From assembly GCA_963726125.1 (NCBI GenBank), contig CAVSBG010000002.1, forward strand, positions 933,767-997,766: DNA of 64,000 bases. The letters run 5' to 3'. Below, one piece after another: positions 8,862 to 18,033 of this stretch (position 1 is the first letter of the stretch; every line of letters begins with the position of its first letter). Source of the DNA: JAMXLO01 sp963726125 (GTDB lineage: Bacteria; Pseudomonadota; Alphaproteobacteria; Acetobacterales; Acetobacteraceae). The notes under the pieces were generated by a model. That model worked only from the letters and a program-made list of their open reading frames with translations. It was not told the DNA's origin and did not search any database. The translations under genes were made by a program, and so were the position numbers.

Positions 8862-9888
8862 CCGGGGTTCCGGGCGCTGGCCTGGCCTTCAGAGCCTGCC
8901 GCCAAGGTCGACCCGGTGGTCAGTTCGCGGACACGGATGCAGGCGGCGGTGTGGCCGGGGTCGAACGCGGTCGAGCGGCGGAAGTGCCGCGGCGCAGGCG
9001 GGCACGGCGTAGCGGCAGCGCGGGGTGAACGGACAGCCGGCGGGGCGGCGCGCCGGATCCGGCAGCGTGCCTCGGATCGCCACCAGGCGGTCGTGGTCCT
9101 GCTCCAGCGACGGCACGCATTCCAGCAGGCCGCGCGTGTAGGGATGCAGCGGATGGTCGAACAGGCGGGCGACCGGCGCTTCCTCGACGATGCGGCCGGC
9201 ATACATCACCAGCACGCGGTCCGCGGTCTCGGCGACCACGCCCATGTTGTGGGTGATGATGATGATCGCCATGCCGAACTCGTCGCGCAGGTCCAGCATC
9301 AGGTCGAGGATCTGCGCCTGGATGGTGACGTCGAGCGCGGTGGTGGGTTCGTCGGCGATCAGCAGCCGCGGGCGGCAGGCCAGCGCGATCGCCAGCATCA
9401 CGCGCTGGCGCTGGCCGCCGGAAAGCTGGTGCGGGTAGTCGGACATGCGGCGTGCGGCGGAGGGGATGCCGACTTTCTCCAGCATCTCCAGTGCGCGGGC
9501 GTAGATGGCGCGCTGGGACAGGCGTTCGTGCGCGCGGATCGTCTCCATGACCTGCTCGCCGATGGTGAACACCGGGTTGAGCGAGGTCATCGGCTCCTGG
9601 AACACCATGGCGATGCCGGGGCCGCGGATGCGCTGCATGCGGGTATCGGACAGCTTGGTCAGGTCCTGCGCCGGCGAAGCGGATGTCGCCCGCGGCGACG
9701 CGGGCGGGGGGCTGCGGCAGCAGGCCCATGATGGTGAGCGCGGTGACGCTCTTGCCGCTGCCGGACTCGCCGACGATGCCGAGGATCTCGCCCTCGTCGA
9801 GCGAGAAGCTGACGTCCTCGATCGCGGTGATCTCGCCGCGCGAGGTGGCGAAGGCGGTGGTCAGGTTGGACACGGAGAGAAGGGGCAC
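8858..9888 (-). CDS. dppD: Oligopeptide/dipeptide ABC transporter ATPase (DppD-like), with two frameshifts
   Basis: The N-terminus (MPLLSVSNLTTAF) leads to Walker A GIVGESGSGKSV. A one-base shift at about 9671 moves the frame to MQRIRGPGIAMVFQEP, signature HQLSGGQRQRVMLAIAL and Walker B LLIADEPTTALDVT. After the CPFTPRCRYAVPAC domain a second shift in the C run near 8956-8960 leads to the last part, GHTAACIRVREL, ending with a stop that overlaps the dppF start. The reconstructed length is about 343 residues, normal for the family. It pairs with DppF. Confidence 0.83.
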
Positions 9889-9894
9889 GGTCTA

Positions 9895-10012
9895 AGTCCT
9901 CCCCCTCCCCTTGCGGGAGGGGGTTGGGGGGAGGGGGCGCCGCCCATTCAGCGAACCCCATTGGCACGGCCCCCTCCCCCCAACCCCCTCCCGCAAGGGG
10001 AGGGGGAGGACT
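9895..10012. repeat. Perfect 43-bp inverted repeat (C/G-rich palindromic element)
   Basis: Left arm 9895-9937 and right arm 9970-10012 are exact reverse complements, with a 32-bp loop. Each arm itself contains a smaller CCCCTCCCC...GGGAGGGGG hairpin. The element lies between dppC and dppD in the operon, starting 6 bp before the dppD start codon. It could attenuate transcription or protect mRNA ends. Related single-arm copies lie at about 15172-15213 and 60892-60931. Confidence 0.9.
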
Positions 10013-10037
10013 TTGCGTACGCCGTGTCCCATTACAG

Positions 10038-10949
10038 TCACTGCTGGATCCTCAGCCGGGGATCCAGCACGTCGCGCAGTCCGTCGCCCAGCAGGTTCAG
10101 CCCCAGCACGGTGACCATCAGCGCCGCGCCGGGGATGGTGATGATCCACGGGGCGTCGATCATGTACTGCCGCCCCTCGGCCATGATGTTCCCCCATGTC
10201 GGCGTCGGTGGCACGGCGCCCACACCGAGGAAGGACAGCGTCGCCTCGGTCAGCACGGCGTAGGCGAACAGGAAGCTCAGCTGCACGATCAGCGGCGCCA
10301 TCGCGTTGGGCAGAATGTGTTGGCGCAGGATCCGCCAGTGCCCCGCGCCGGCGGCTACCGCGGCCTGCACGTATTCCATCTCGCGCAGCACGATCACCGA
10401 TGAGCGCACGATGCGCGCCGTGCGCGGCGTATACACAATCCCCAGCGCGATGATCACGTCGTTGACCGACGGTCCCAGCACGGCGGTGACGCCGATCGCC
10501 AGCAGCACCGCGGGGAACGCCATCAGCGCATCGTTGACTCGCATCAGCACGTTGTCGAGCGGCCGGAAGTACCCGGCCACCGCGCCGATCAGCGTGCCGA
10601 ACACCGCGTTGATCACCACCACCGACGCACCGATGATCATCGAAAGCTGCGCGCCCCAGATCACGCGCGACCACAGGCTGCGGCCGAAATTGTCGGTGCC
10701 GAACAGGTGATCCCACGACGGCGGCAGGAACCGGTAGCGCATCGCCAGCTTGTTCGGATCGACCGGTGCGATCCATGGCGCGAACACGGCCACCAGCGTG
10801 AACAGGACGAATACCGAAAGCCCAGTGACGAACAGCTTATGGTGCAGCAGCCGGAGCGTCGTGGTCCACGCAGGATGGTGATGACGGACCGGAACGTCGT
10901 CCGCCAGCTCCTCCGCAGTCAGGGTCAGTGCAGCGGTGTCAGGCGCCAT
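10038..10949 (-). CDS. dppC: Dipeptide/oligopeptide ABC transporter permease DppC
   Basis: This 303-residue protein has an N-terminal cytoplasmic tail, a first membrane segment, then the family motif FGTDNFGRSLWSRVIWGAQ. The binding-protein-dependent EAA-like loop is YVQAAVAAGAGHWRILRQHILPN, and GDGLRDVLDPRLR closes the C-terminus. The start at 10949 (MAPDTAAL) is preferred over an upstream one at 10988 because it gives an 11-bp overlap with dppB. It forms the inner-membrane pore with DppB. Confidence 0.93.
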   Translation of the reverse strand: MAPDTAALTLTAEELADDVPVRHHHPAWTTTLRLLHHKLFVTGLSVFVLFTLVAVFAPWIAPVDPNKLAMRYRFLPPSWDHLFGTDNFGRSLWSRVIWGAQLSMIIGASVVVINAVFGTLIGAVAGYFRPLDNVLMRVNDALMAFPAVLLAIGVTAVLGPSVNDVIIALGIVYTPRTARIVRSSVIVLREMEYVQAAVAAGAGHWRILRQHILPNAMAPLIVQLSFLFAYAVLTEATLSFLGVGAVPPTPTWGNIMAEGRQYMIDAPWIITIPGAALMVTVLGLNLLGDGLRDVLDPRLRIQQ

Positions 10950-11889
10950 CGTAACGCACCCTCGGGTCGAGCAGCGCGTAGCACACATCGACGCCGATAT
11001 TCACCAGCACCAGCAATGCCGTGGTGATCAGCAGTCCGCCCTGCACCATCGGATAGTCGCGGTTCAGCACCGCCTGCGTCAGCAACTGGCCGATGCCGGG
11101 GATCGAGAACAGCGTCTCGGTCACCACCGAACCAGAGATCAGCAGGCTGACGATGATGCCGATGACGGTGGTGATCGGGATCAACGCGTTGGACAGCGCG
11201 TGCTTCACCACCACCAGCCGCTTCGGCAGGCCCTTGGCGCGCGCGGTGCGGATGTAGTCCTGCCGCAGCACCTCCAGCATGGTCGAGCGCGTGATGCGCG
11301 CCAGCAGTCCGGTGAGCAGCAGCGCCAGCGATATCGCCGGCATGGTGGACGTTGCCAGCCAGCCCAGCGGATTGTCGGTGAATGCGACGTAGCCGCCGCT
11401 GGGCAGCCAGCCGAGATCGACGGCGAAGAAGATGATCATCAGCAGGCCGAGATAGAAGTTGGGCAGCGAGATGCCGATCATGGCGAAGATCATCGCGGCC
11501 TGGTCGACCCAGGTGTTCTGCCGCAACGCCGCAATGATGCCGCTGGTCAGGCCAAGCACCAGCGTGATGACCAGCGCATAGGCCGACAGCGCCAGCGTCA
11601 CCGGCAGGCGCAGCATGGTCGCGTAAACCACCGGCTGGCCGAGCAGCAGGGAGCGGCCGAGATCGCCGTGCAGCAGCCCGACGTACCAGCGCCAGAGCTG
11701 GGTCAGCAGCGGCTGGTCCAGGCCGAGGTCGTGGCGGATGTTGTTGACCTGCTCCGGCGTGGCGGACAGGCCGGCGATGGCCGCGGCAGGGTCGCCGGGG
11801 ATCATGTGCATCATGCCGAAGGTGATCAGGCTGACGATGAGCAGGATCGGGATCGCGCTGCCGAGCCGACGTAGCAGGATGCCGAACAT
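10939..11889 (-). CDS. dppB: Dipeptide/oligopeptide ABC transporter permease DppB
   Basis: This 316-residue protein starts MFGILLRRLGSAIPILLIVS, the typical DppB opening, and carries MIPGDPAAA, GDLGRSL, the loop YIRTARAKGLPKRLVVVKHA and the ending DVCYALLDPRVRYDGA. It has about six membrane segments. It is 9 bp downstream of the second binding-protein gene and overlaps dppC. It is the pore partner of DppC. Confidence 0.95.
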   Translation of the reverse strand: MFGILLRRLGSAIPILLIVSLITFGMMHMIPGDPAAAIAGLSATPEQVNNIRHDLGLDQPLLTQLWRWYVGLLHGDLGRSLLLGQPVVYATMLRLPVTLALSAYALVITLVLGLTSGIIAALRQNTWVDQAAMIFAMIGISLPNFYLGLLMIIFFAVDLGWLPSGGYVAFTDNPLGWLATSTMPAISLALLLTGLLARITRSTMLEVLRQDYIRTARAKGLPKRLVVVKHALSNALIPITTVIGIIVSLLISGSVVTETLFSIPGIGQLLTQAVLNRDYPMVQGGLLITTALLVLVNIGVDVCYALLDPRVRYDGA

Positions 11890-11898
11890 GCCGCGTGC

Positions 11899-13461
11899 TC
11901 AGTTCGCGAACCAGACGTTGGACATGCGCGGAATGCGGAACGGCACGAAGCCCTGCACGTTCGCGCGCACCGCCTGCATCTTGGTGTAGGAGCCGAACGG
12001 CACCGCGTAGACCTGCTCCAGCGCGTATTGCTGCATCTGGACGAACGCCTGCTGACGCGCTTCCGGTGTTGGCTGGGTGTTCATCTCGTTCCACAGCGCC
12101 AGCAGCTTCGGATCCTCGATGCCGTCCTTTGGTTTGTAGGTCGCGTTGGGACCGATCAGGTTCAGCATCGTGTCGTTGGCGCCGAGCGCAGTGGGCGTGC
12201 CCCAGCCGGTGTAGAAGAAGTTCCATCCCGTCGTGGTGTTCTGCGCAAGCTGCACCGAGGTTGGCCAGTCCACCACCTTCATCTGCGCGTTGATGCCGAT
12301 GGCCTGGAGCTCCTGCTGCATCACCAGTGCCGAGTTATACATTGGCGCGTAGTCCTTGCCGGCCAGCAGCACCACCGGTTCGCCTTTGTAGCCGGACTCC
12401 GCGAGATACTTCTTCGCCAGCGTGACATCGTGCAGGTTGTAGGTCTCCTTGCCGGCATCGGTGTAGCTCGGCTGGTTCGGATACTGGAAGCCGATGTTCA
12501 GCCGGTAGTTGCCGTCCGAGGCGGCATCCATGATCTCGTCCATGTTCAGCACGGCCTGCACCGCCTTGCGGAACATCAGGTTGTCGGTGGGCGGCGCCGA
12601 GGTGTTCACCGTGGCGATCTGGATCCACCAGTTCAGCAGCGGAATGAGGGTGATGCCGGCGTTTTTCTTGAGCGCGGGGACCGATGTGGCGGGAACGTCC
12701 TCGACGCCGCCGAGCTCGCCGGTCTGGATGCCGGCAACGCGGGCCTGCGGTTCGGTCACGATGCGGAAGGTCACGGTGTCGAAGCAGGCTTGCTTGTAGC
12801 CGCCGAAGCCGGTGCGCTGCTCGAACTGCGTGTTCGGCTGATAGCCGTCGTAGCGCTTCAGCTTCACGTAGCTGCCGGGCACCAACTCCACGAGCTCGAA
12901 CGGACCTGTGCCGATGGGCTTGAGCTGTTGTGCGGGAACGTCCCGATCCTCGGCGGGAATGATGACCAGCGGCACATTGAAGGAACTCAGCGCATCGATG
13001 AAGGTCGGCTGTGACTTTTTCATGTGGATGACGAAGGTGCTGGCGTCCGGAGCATTCCAGCTCGCGACGTTATCCAGGAACGAACGCAATATGCCGACCG
13101 TTCGATAGCGGTCGAACGACGCGACCACATCGGCGGAGGTCATCGGCTTGCCGTTGTGAAAGCGCACGCCGTCGCGCAGCTTGAACGTGTAGGTCAGGTG
13201 ATCCGGCGCCTCGTCCATCGATTGGGCGAGCTCAAGGATCGGATGGTTGTTTTCGTCCCGCGTCATCAGCGATTCGAAGATGTTCATCGAGATGTTGCGA
13301 GTCGAGATCGCCCCCGACGTCATCTGGTCGAGGCTGTTGATGTTGGCCTCCTGGCCGAACACGAAATTGCCGCCGACATGGGGACACTTGAACGGCGCGG
13401 CCGACGCAGGCATCGCGAGAATGCACACGGTGACGGCGGACATGGCGGCGCGTCGCAGCAT
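11899..13461 (-). CDS. ABC transporter substrate-binding protein (SBP family 5), copy 2
   Basis: This 520-residue periplasmic binding protein has a signal peptide (MLRRAAMSAVTVCILAMPAS AA). The SBP5 fold motifs include LTYTFKLRDGVRFHNGKPMT, SADVVASFDRY and PIGTGPFELVELVPG. The start at 13461 has a GGAGGG site about 8 bases upstream. It is a tandem paralog of the gene just upstream: both share blocks such as FKCPHVGGNF and FGQEANINSLDQMTS, and the same C-terminal FVPFRIPRMSNVWF. Substrates are probably peptides or other small amphipathic molecules. Having two receptors for one pore suggests a wider ligand range. Confidence 0.93.
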   Translation of the reverse strand: MLRRAAMSAVTVCILAMPASAAPFKCPHVGGNFVFGQEANINSLDQMTSGAISTRNISMNIFESLMTRDENNHPILELAQSMDEAPDHLTYTFKLRDGVRFHNGKPMTSADVVASFDRYRTVGILRSFLDNVASWNAPDASTFVIHMKKSQPTFIDALSSFNVPLVIIPAEDRDVPAQQLKPIGTGPFELVELVPGSYVKLKRYDGYQPNTQFEQRTGFGGYKQACFDTVTFRIVTEPQARVAGIQTGELGGVEDVPATSVPALKKNAGITLIPLLNWWIQIATVNTSAPPTDNLMFRKAVQAVLNMDEIMDAASDGNYRLNIGFQYPNQPSYTDAGKETYNLHDVTLAKKYLAESGYKGEPVVLLAGKDYAPMYNSALVMQQELQAIGINAQMKVVDWPTSVQLAQNTTTGWNFFYTGWGTPTALGANDTMLNLIGPNATYKPKDGIEDPKLLALWNEMNTQPTPEARQQAFVQMQQYALEQVYAVPFGSYTKMQAVRANVQGFVPFRIPRMSNVWFAN

Positions 13462-13504
13462 GTTCAGTCCCTCCAATAGCCTTTGCCCGACACGCGCACC
13501 GTGG

Positions 13505-15079
13505 TCAGTTGGTGAACCAGACGTTCGACATGCGCGGGATGCGGAACGGCACGAAGCCTTGCACGTTGGAGCGCACGCCCTGCACCTTCGTGAACGAGCC
13601 GAAGGGAATGGCGTAGACCTGCTCGAGCGCGTATTTCTGCATCTTCGCATAAGCGTCCTGACGCCCCTCCGGTGTCGGCAGGTTGTTCATGTCCTTCCAC
13701 AGCTTGAGCAGCTCCGGATCGTCCTGCTCGCCCTTGGGCCGGAAGGCAGCGCTCGGCTCGACCAGCAGCTGCATGGTGGCGAGCGCACCCAGCGCCGGCT
13801 GCGTGCCCCAGCCGGTGTAAAAGAAGTTCCAGCCGCTATCGCCCTTCAGCGCCATCTGCACGGAAGTCGGCCAATCCAGTACCTTGAGTTGCGCATTGAT
13901 GCCAACGGCCTGGAGTTGCTGCTGCATCACCAGCGACGAGTTGTACATCGGCGCGTAGTCCTTGTCGGTCAGCAACACGACCGGTTCACCCTTATAGCCG
14001 GACTGCGCCAGGTACTTCTTCGCCAGCGCCGGATCCTTGATGTTGTAGGTCGCCTTGCCGGCGTCGCTGTAGTCAGCCTGGTTGGGATACTGGAAGCCGA
14101 TGTTCAGGCTGTAGTTGCCGTCCGACGCGGCATCCATGATCTCATCCATGTCGAGCGCCGCCTGCACCGCCTTGCGGAACGCCAGGTTGTCCGTCGGCGG
14201 CACCGAGGTGTTCGGATAGGTGATCTGAATCCACCAGTTCTTCAGCGGCAAGACAGTGATGTTCTTGTCGGCTTTGATATCGGGCAGCGACTTGGCCGGA
14301 ATATCCTCGACGCCCTGTAGCTCGCCGGTCTTCAGGCCGGCGACGCGGGCCTGCGCCTCGGTGACGATACGGACCGTGACCGTGTCGAAGCAGGCCTGCT
14401 TGTAGCCGCCGAACCCGGTTTTCTGCTCGAACGCGGTGTTGGGCTGATAGCCTTCGTAGCGCTTCATCTTGACGTAGCTGCCCGGCACCAATTCCACGAG
14501 CTGCCACGGCCCGGTGCCGATGGTCTTTAGCTGCTGCGGTGGATCATCCTTGTTCTCAGCCGGAATGATCACGATCGGCACGCTGAACGAGCTGATCGCG
14601 ATCAGGAATGTCGGCTGCGGCTGCTTCATATGGATCACGAACGTGTCCGCGTCCGGTGCGTCCCAGTGATCGACATTCCCCAGCACGCTGCGTTCCAGCC
14701 CGACCTTGGCATAGCGGTCGAATGACGCCGCCACGTCCGCCGAGGTCATCAACTTGCCGTTGTGGAAGTGCACGCCCTGACGGAGCTTGAAGGTGTAGGT
14801 CAGGTGATCGGCCAATTCGTTCACCGAGGCAGCAAGGTCGAGAATGGGGCTGAAGTTTTCGTCGCGCGTCATCAACGCCTCGAACATGTTCATGGCGATG
14901 TTGCGCGTGGAGATGGTGGACGAGGTCATCTGATCCAGGGAGTTGATATTGGCTTCCTGGCCGAAGGTGAAATTGCCGCCGACATGCGGGCATTTGAACT
15001 GCGCGGCGACGCCCGATGGCGCAACGGCGAGCAGGCCGGCAATGGTGGTAAAGGCTGTGAGAAAGGCGCGTCTGATCAT
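13505..15079 (-). CDS. ABC transporter substrate-binding protein (SBP family 5), copy 1
   Basis: This 524-residue protein has a signal peptide (MIRRAFLTAFTTIAGLLAVA...AAQ) and the SBP5 motifs LTYTFKLRQGVHFHNGKLMT and TIGTGPWQLVELVPGSYVKM. It is the first gene of the six-gene dpp-like operon (SBP, SBP, B, C, D, F), 43 bp upstream of its close paralog. The two differ mainly in the region after WNFFYTGWGT and around the N-terminal lobe. This pattern suggests a recent tandem duplication with some divergence in ligand contacts. Confidence 0.93.
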   Translation of the reverse strand: MIRRAFLTAFTTIAGLLAVAPSGVAAQFKCPHVGGNFTFGQEANINSLDQMTSSTISTRNIAMNMFEALMTRDENFSPILDLAASVNELADHLTYTFKLRQGVHFHNGKLMTSADVAASFDRYAKVGLERSVLGNVDHWDAPDADTFVIHMKQPQPTFLIAISSFSVPIVIIPAENKDDPPQQLKTIGTGPWQLVELVPGSYVKMKRYEGYQPNTAFEQKTGFGGYKQACFDTVTVRIVTEAQARVAGLKTGELQGVEDIPAKSLPDIKADKNITVLPLKNWWIQITYPNTSVPPTDNLAFRKAVQAALDMDEIMDAASDGNYSLNIGFQYPNQADYSDAGKATYNIKDPALAKKYLAQSGYKGEPVVLLTDKDYAPMYNSSLVMQQQLQAVGINAQLKVLDWPTSVQMALKGDSGWNFFYTGWGTQPALGALATMQLLVEPSAAFRPKGEQDDPELLKLWKDMNNLPTPEGRQDAYAKMQKYALEQVYAIPFGSFTKVQGVRSNVQGFVPFRIPRMSNVWFTN

Positions 15080-15161
15080 AGGTCCCCCGCCGACATGATT
15101 GCCGCCCTTGGCGCGGACTGACCACCGCTTGCCAGCACGGTGGCGAGACGATGCAGATGCG

Positions 15162-15779
15162 TCAAGGCCAAGGCTCCCTCTCCCGCAACGCGGGGGAGGG
15201 TGGGGAGGGGGTAGTGGTCAAATGAGCACATAGATCCGCAGCCGTATCCACATCCCGCAGCGTGCGAAGCATCGCGACCCGGCGGCCAGCGAAGTTCGCC
15301 AGTGTGTCGGCGAGTGCATGCTCGGTGGACCAGCGCACGCGAGCGAAAGGGCGCGCGGGGCGGCGCGGCGACATCGCGACCAGCCAATAGCCGCCGTCCG
15401 CCGCCGGCCCGAACACAGCATCCACACCGCCCAGAGCACGGAATGCCGCATGCAGGTCTGGTGGGCCGGCGTCGGGGATGTCGCAGCCGATGATCGCGAC
15501 GCGGCCACGTGGGAATCGCCAGAACACGCGATGCATCCGCACGCCGAGATCACCGCTGCCTTGCGGTATCTGTTGCACCTGCAACGATACGCGCGCCCGA
15601 TCCGGCGTGATGGCGAGCAAGGTGCGGAAGTGCCTCTCGGCGGCCAGTCCCCGCAGCAGCCGAGTCAGCGTCATGACGTGGAAGCGCAAGGCTGCCCGGT
15701 TCCCGATATCGCGGGCCAGGCGCCGCTTCACCGCGCCAAGGCGAGGGGCACGGGCGAACACCACCACCGTGTCCTTCAT
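15162..15779 (-). CDS. TIGR04282-type glycosyltransferase-like protein (DUF2064)
   Basis: The core starts MKDTVVVFARAPRLGAVKRR, followed by LLAITPD, GDLGVRMHR, VAIIGCDIPD and AVFGPAADGGYWLVAM, all hallmarks of the DUF2064/TIGR04282 nucleotidyl-glycosyltransferase-like fold. The start at 15779 overlaps the stop of the neighbouring TIGR04283 gene by ATGA; these two families are usually paired. The last 15 or so residues (TTTPSPPSPALREREPWP) are encoded by a C/G-rich intergenic repeat, so the natural end may have been lost. The product is thought to act in sugar transfer, substrate unknown. Confidence 0.88.
   Translation of the reverse strand: MKDTVVVFARAPRLGAVKRRLARDIGNRAALRFHVMTLTRLLRGLAAERHFRTLLAITPDRARVSLQVQQIPQGSGDLGVRMHRVFWRFPRGRVAIIGCDIPDAGPPDLHAAFRALGGVDAVFGPAADGGYWLVAMSPRRPARPFARVRWSTEHALADTLANFAGRRVAMLRTLRDVDTAADLCAHLTTTPSPPSPALREREPWP
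15172..15213. repeat. C/G-rich palindromic repeat, single-arm copy
   Basis: The sequence CTCTCCCGCAACGCGGGGGAG with the following GGTGGGGAGGGGG resembles, in opposite orientation, the copy at about 60892-60931 and more distantly the double element at 9895-10012. It folds into a short GC hairpin. It lies at the 3' end of the DUF2064 gene and overlaps its last codons. Confidence 0.7.
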
Positions 15780-16417
15780 CCGTACAGCCGTGCGATCAGT
15801 CGGGGCGGCAGCCCAGCGAAATACAGCGCCAGGCAGCACAGGTTGCGCAGCGAGCGGCGGTACCAGCCCTGGCGCTGCCACTTCTCGGCCGAGGTGATCG
15901 CCGGCATGCCCAGTGCGATCAACCGTCGGCGGCCGAGGCGGCGGACCAGGTCGACATCCTCCATCAGCGGCAGTGACCGCACGCCGCCAACCGCAGTCAA
16001 CAGGTCACGATGGATCAGCAGGCCCTGATCGCCGTAGGGCAGCGCCAACACCCGGCAGCGCCACGCAACCAGCCGCTCCAGTCGCCGCGCACGCGGTTCG
16101 TCGCTGTCCAGCGTGAAGCGGAAGTAGCCGGCGCGGTCTTTTGTCAGCCGTGCCTCGCGCCACCCCCGCGCCAGTCGCGTGTCAGCGTGCAGCAGCAGCA
16201 GCCAATCGCCGCGCGCGGCTGCCACCCCGGCGGCCAATTGGCCCCCGCGACCGCGCGGTGCCGACACAACGTGTGCTCCCAGCGATGCAGCCAACGCCGC
16301 AGTGCCGTCACTGCTGCCGCCATCCACCACGACCACCTCGTCCGCCTCGGCAACTGCCGCCAACGTATCCCGCAGCGTCGCCAAGGCGTTCAGCGCAGGT
16401 ATCACGACCGAGAGCAT
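15776..16417 (-). CDS. TIGR04283-family glycosyltransferase (GT2)
   Basis: This 213-residue GT-A fold protein starts MLSVVIPALNALATLRDTLA and carries EVVVVDGGSSDGTA, GRGGQLAAG, WLLLLHADTRL and PYGDQGLLIHRDL, ending with LPLMEDVDLVRRL. These are the standard nucleotide-sugar and metal-binding motifs (HAD as the DXD equivalent). The start at 16417 aligns with the family; longer readings upstream run into the divergent radical SAM promoter. It is the first gene of a two-gene unit with TIGR04282. The acceptor is unknown. Confidence 0.9.
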   Translation of the reverse strand: MLSVVIPALNALATLRDTLAAVAEADEVVVVDGGSSDGTAALAASLGAHVVSAPRGRGGQLAAGVAAARGDWLLLLHADTRLARGWREARLTKDRAGYFRFTLDSDEPRARRLERLVAWRCRVLALPYGDQGLLIHRDLLTAVGGVRSLPLMEDVDLVRRLGRRRLIALGMPAITSAEKWQRQGWYRRSLRNLCCLALYFAGLPPRLIARLYG

Positions 16418-16488
16418 GTTCCTATATTGTTCTTGACGCTCCTCGCCCGGTTTGCCAAATTGGCCGGCGAACGGACGGAGAACGCACC

Positions 16489-17604
16489 ATGCGCGATGAC
16501 GCCGAAACTGGCAACATGCCATCGCTCGCCCGCCATGGCCGTGGTGCGACCACCAACCCGCCGGTGCGCTTCGACAGCCAGGTCATCGCCCCGTTCGATG
16601 ACGGCTGGGACACGCTGTCCGCTGAATTCGGCGAGCTTCCGAAGCTTGCCACCACGCTGACGAAAGACGCCACGAAGTCGGCGATCAGCTGGAACAGCTC
16701 GCCCGATATTGGCTTCGACCGCGCGGTCAATCCGTACCGTGGCTGCGAGCATGGCTGCATCTATTGCTACGCCCGTCCGACGCACGCCTATCTCGGGTAT
16801 TCGCCCGGTCTGGATTTCGAAACCAGGCTGGTCTTCAAGCCTGAGGTCGCGGACCTGCTGGAGAAGGAACTCCGCAAGCCGGGCTATACTGCGCGGACCC
16901 TTGCGCTGGGATCCAACACCGATCCCTACCAACCGGTCGAGCGGACGCTGAAGCTGACGCGATCCGTGTTGCAGGTGCTGGATCGCTACAACCATCCCGT
17001 GGGTATCGTCACCAAGTCGGCCGGCGTGTTGCGCGACCTGGATATTCTCAGCTCGATGGCGCAGCGCAATCTGGCTCGGGTGTATGTGTCGGTCACCACT
17101 CTGGACGCCGGACTGGCACGCGTGATGGAACCTCGGGCGGCGACCCCGGCACGGCGGCTGCATGCGATCGCCGAACTGACCCGGGCAGGCGTGCCGGCCG
17201 GCGTTCTGGTGGCGCCGATGATCCCCGCGCTGAACGACGCGGAGATGGAGAAGATCGTCGAAGCCGCCGCGCGTGCAGGGGCGCGTCACGCCGGCTACGT
17301 CCTGCTGCGCCTGCCGCACGAGTTGAAGCAGATGTTCGAGGATTGGCTGATGACGCATTTCCCCGACCGGGCCAAGCACGTGCTCAGCCTGATCCGGGAA
17401 ACCCGGTCCGGAGCGCTGAGCGATGCGCGCTTCCATCACCGGTTCTCAGGCCAGGGCGTTTATGCGGATTTGCTGCTGAAGCGCTTCGCGAGGGCAACCC
17501 GGCAATGGGGCTTGGACGAGGCGCGCGAGGGACTCGATTGCGGCAAGTTCGCCGTGCCGGACGCGAAGGACAAGGTCCGCGACGTTCAGATGTCACTGTT
17601 CTAA
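16489..17604 (+). CDS. PA0069-family radical SAM protein
   Basis: This 371-residue protein contains the family N-terminal motif RHGRGATTNPPVRFD and the radical SAM cluster YRGCEHGCIYCYARPTH, with cysteines in a CX3CX2C pattern. Later parts are TLALGSNTDPYQPVE and VGIVTKSAGVLRDLD, as in SplB-like enzymes. It should bind a 4Fe-4S cluster and S-adenosylmethionine; the reaction of this family is not known. The ATG at 16489 is chosen because family homology starts there. It is divergent from the TIGR04283 gene with about 70 bp between. Confidence 0.93.
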   Translation: MRDDAETGNMPSLARHGRGATTNPPVRFDSQVIAPFDDGWDTLSAEFGELPKLATTLTKDATKSAISWNSSPDIGFDRAVNPYRGCEHGCIYCYARPTHAYLGYSPGLDFETRLVFKPEVADLLEKELRKPGYTARTLALGSNTDPYQPVERTLKLTRSVLQVLDRYNHPVGIVTKSAGVLRDLDILSSMAQRNLARVYVSVTTLDAGLARVMEPRAATPARRLHAIAELTRAGVPAGVLVAPMIPALNDAEMEKIVEAAARAGARHAGYVLLRLPHELKQMFEDWLMTHFPDRAKHVLSLIRETRSGALSDARFHHRFSGQGVYADLLLKRFARATRQWGLDEAREGLDCGKFAVPDAKDKVRDVQMSLF

Positions 17605-18033
17605 GTCTGAGCTGAGAGCCTTTCTCTGAATGACAGCGCAACGGCGCCTCCCCACCCAAGTCGGGCATTCGGCGGCCATCGGCCGATCCCTGAAACAGAC
17701 ACTCATCACCCTGTTTGCGCAGGTTGCTTCGCGCCCACACTGCTCATTCTGGCTCGTGTATCGAACGGGACATGAACGTCGAAATTGTACTTAGTGTTTA
17801 TTACACAATAGATACAGATTTTCTCGCGTGCTAAAGTGGCCGCCGCGGTAGCAGATCAAAAATGATGTCAACCGAGCCGATCCCACGCAATTCTACTTAA
17901 CCATCAACAAACCATCAAAAGCGGCCTGTCTTCAGTCGAGTCACTTCATGCGTAGCGCCGCACCCCCCAATTTCAGCCCCCAACCCGATGGCGAGTTCTG
18001 ACGCGCAACACTATAACCTGTGGCCGGAGCATC
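17605..18033. other. Intergenic region before five-PAS kinase
   Basis: There are 429 bp without a supported gene. Positions 17780-17925 are clearly AT-rich compared with the rest of the window (for example GTTTATTACACAATAGATAC and AACCATCAACAAACC), and probably contain the kinase promoter. I could not identify a specific operator. Short open frames here overlap in several phases and have no ribosome site. Confidence 0.35.
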
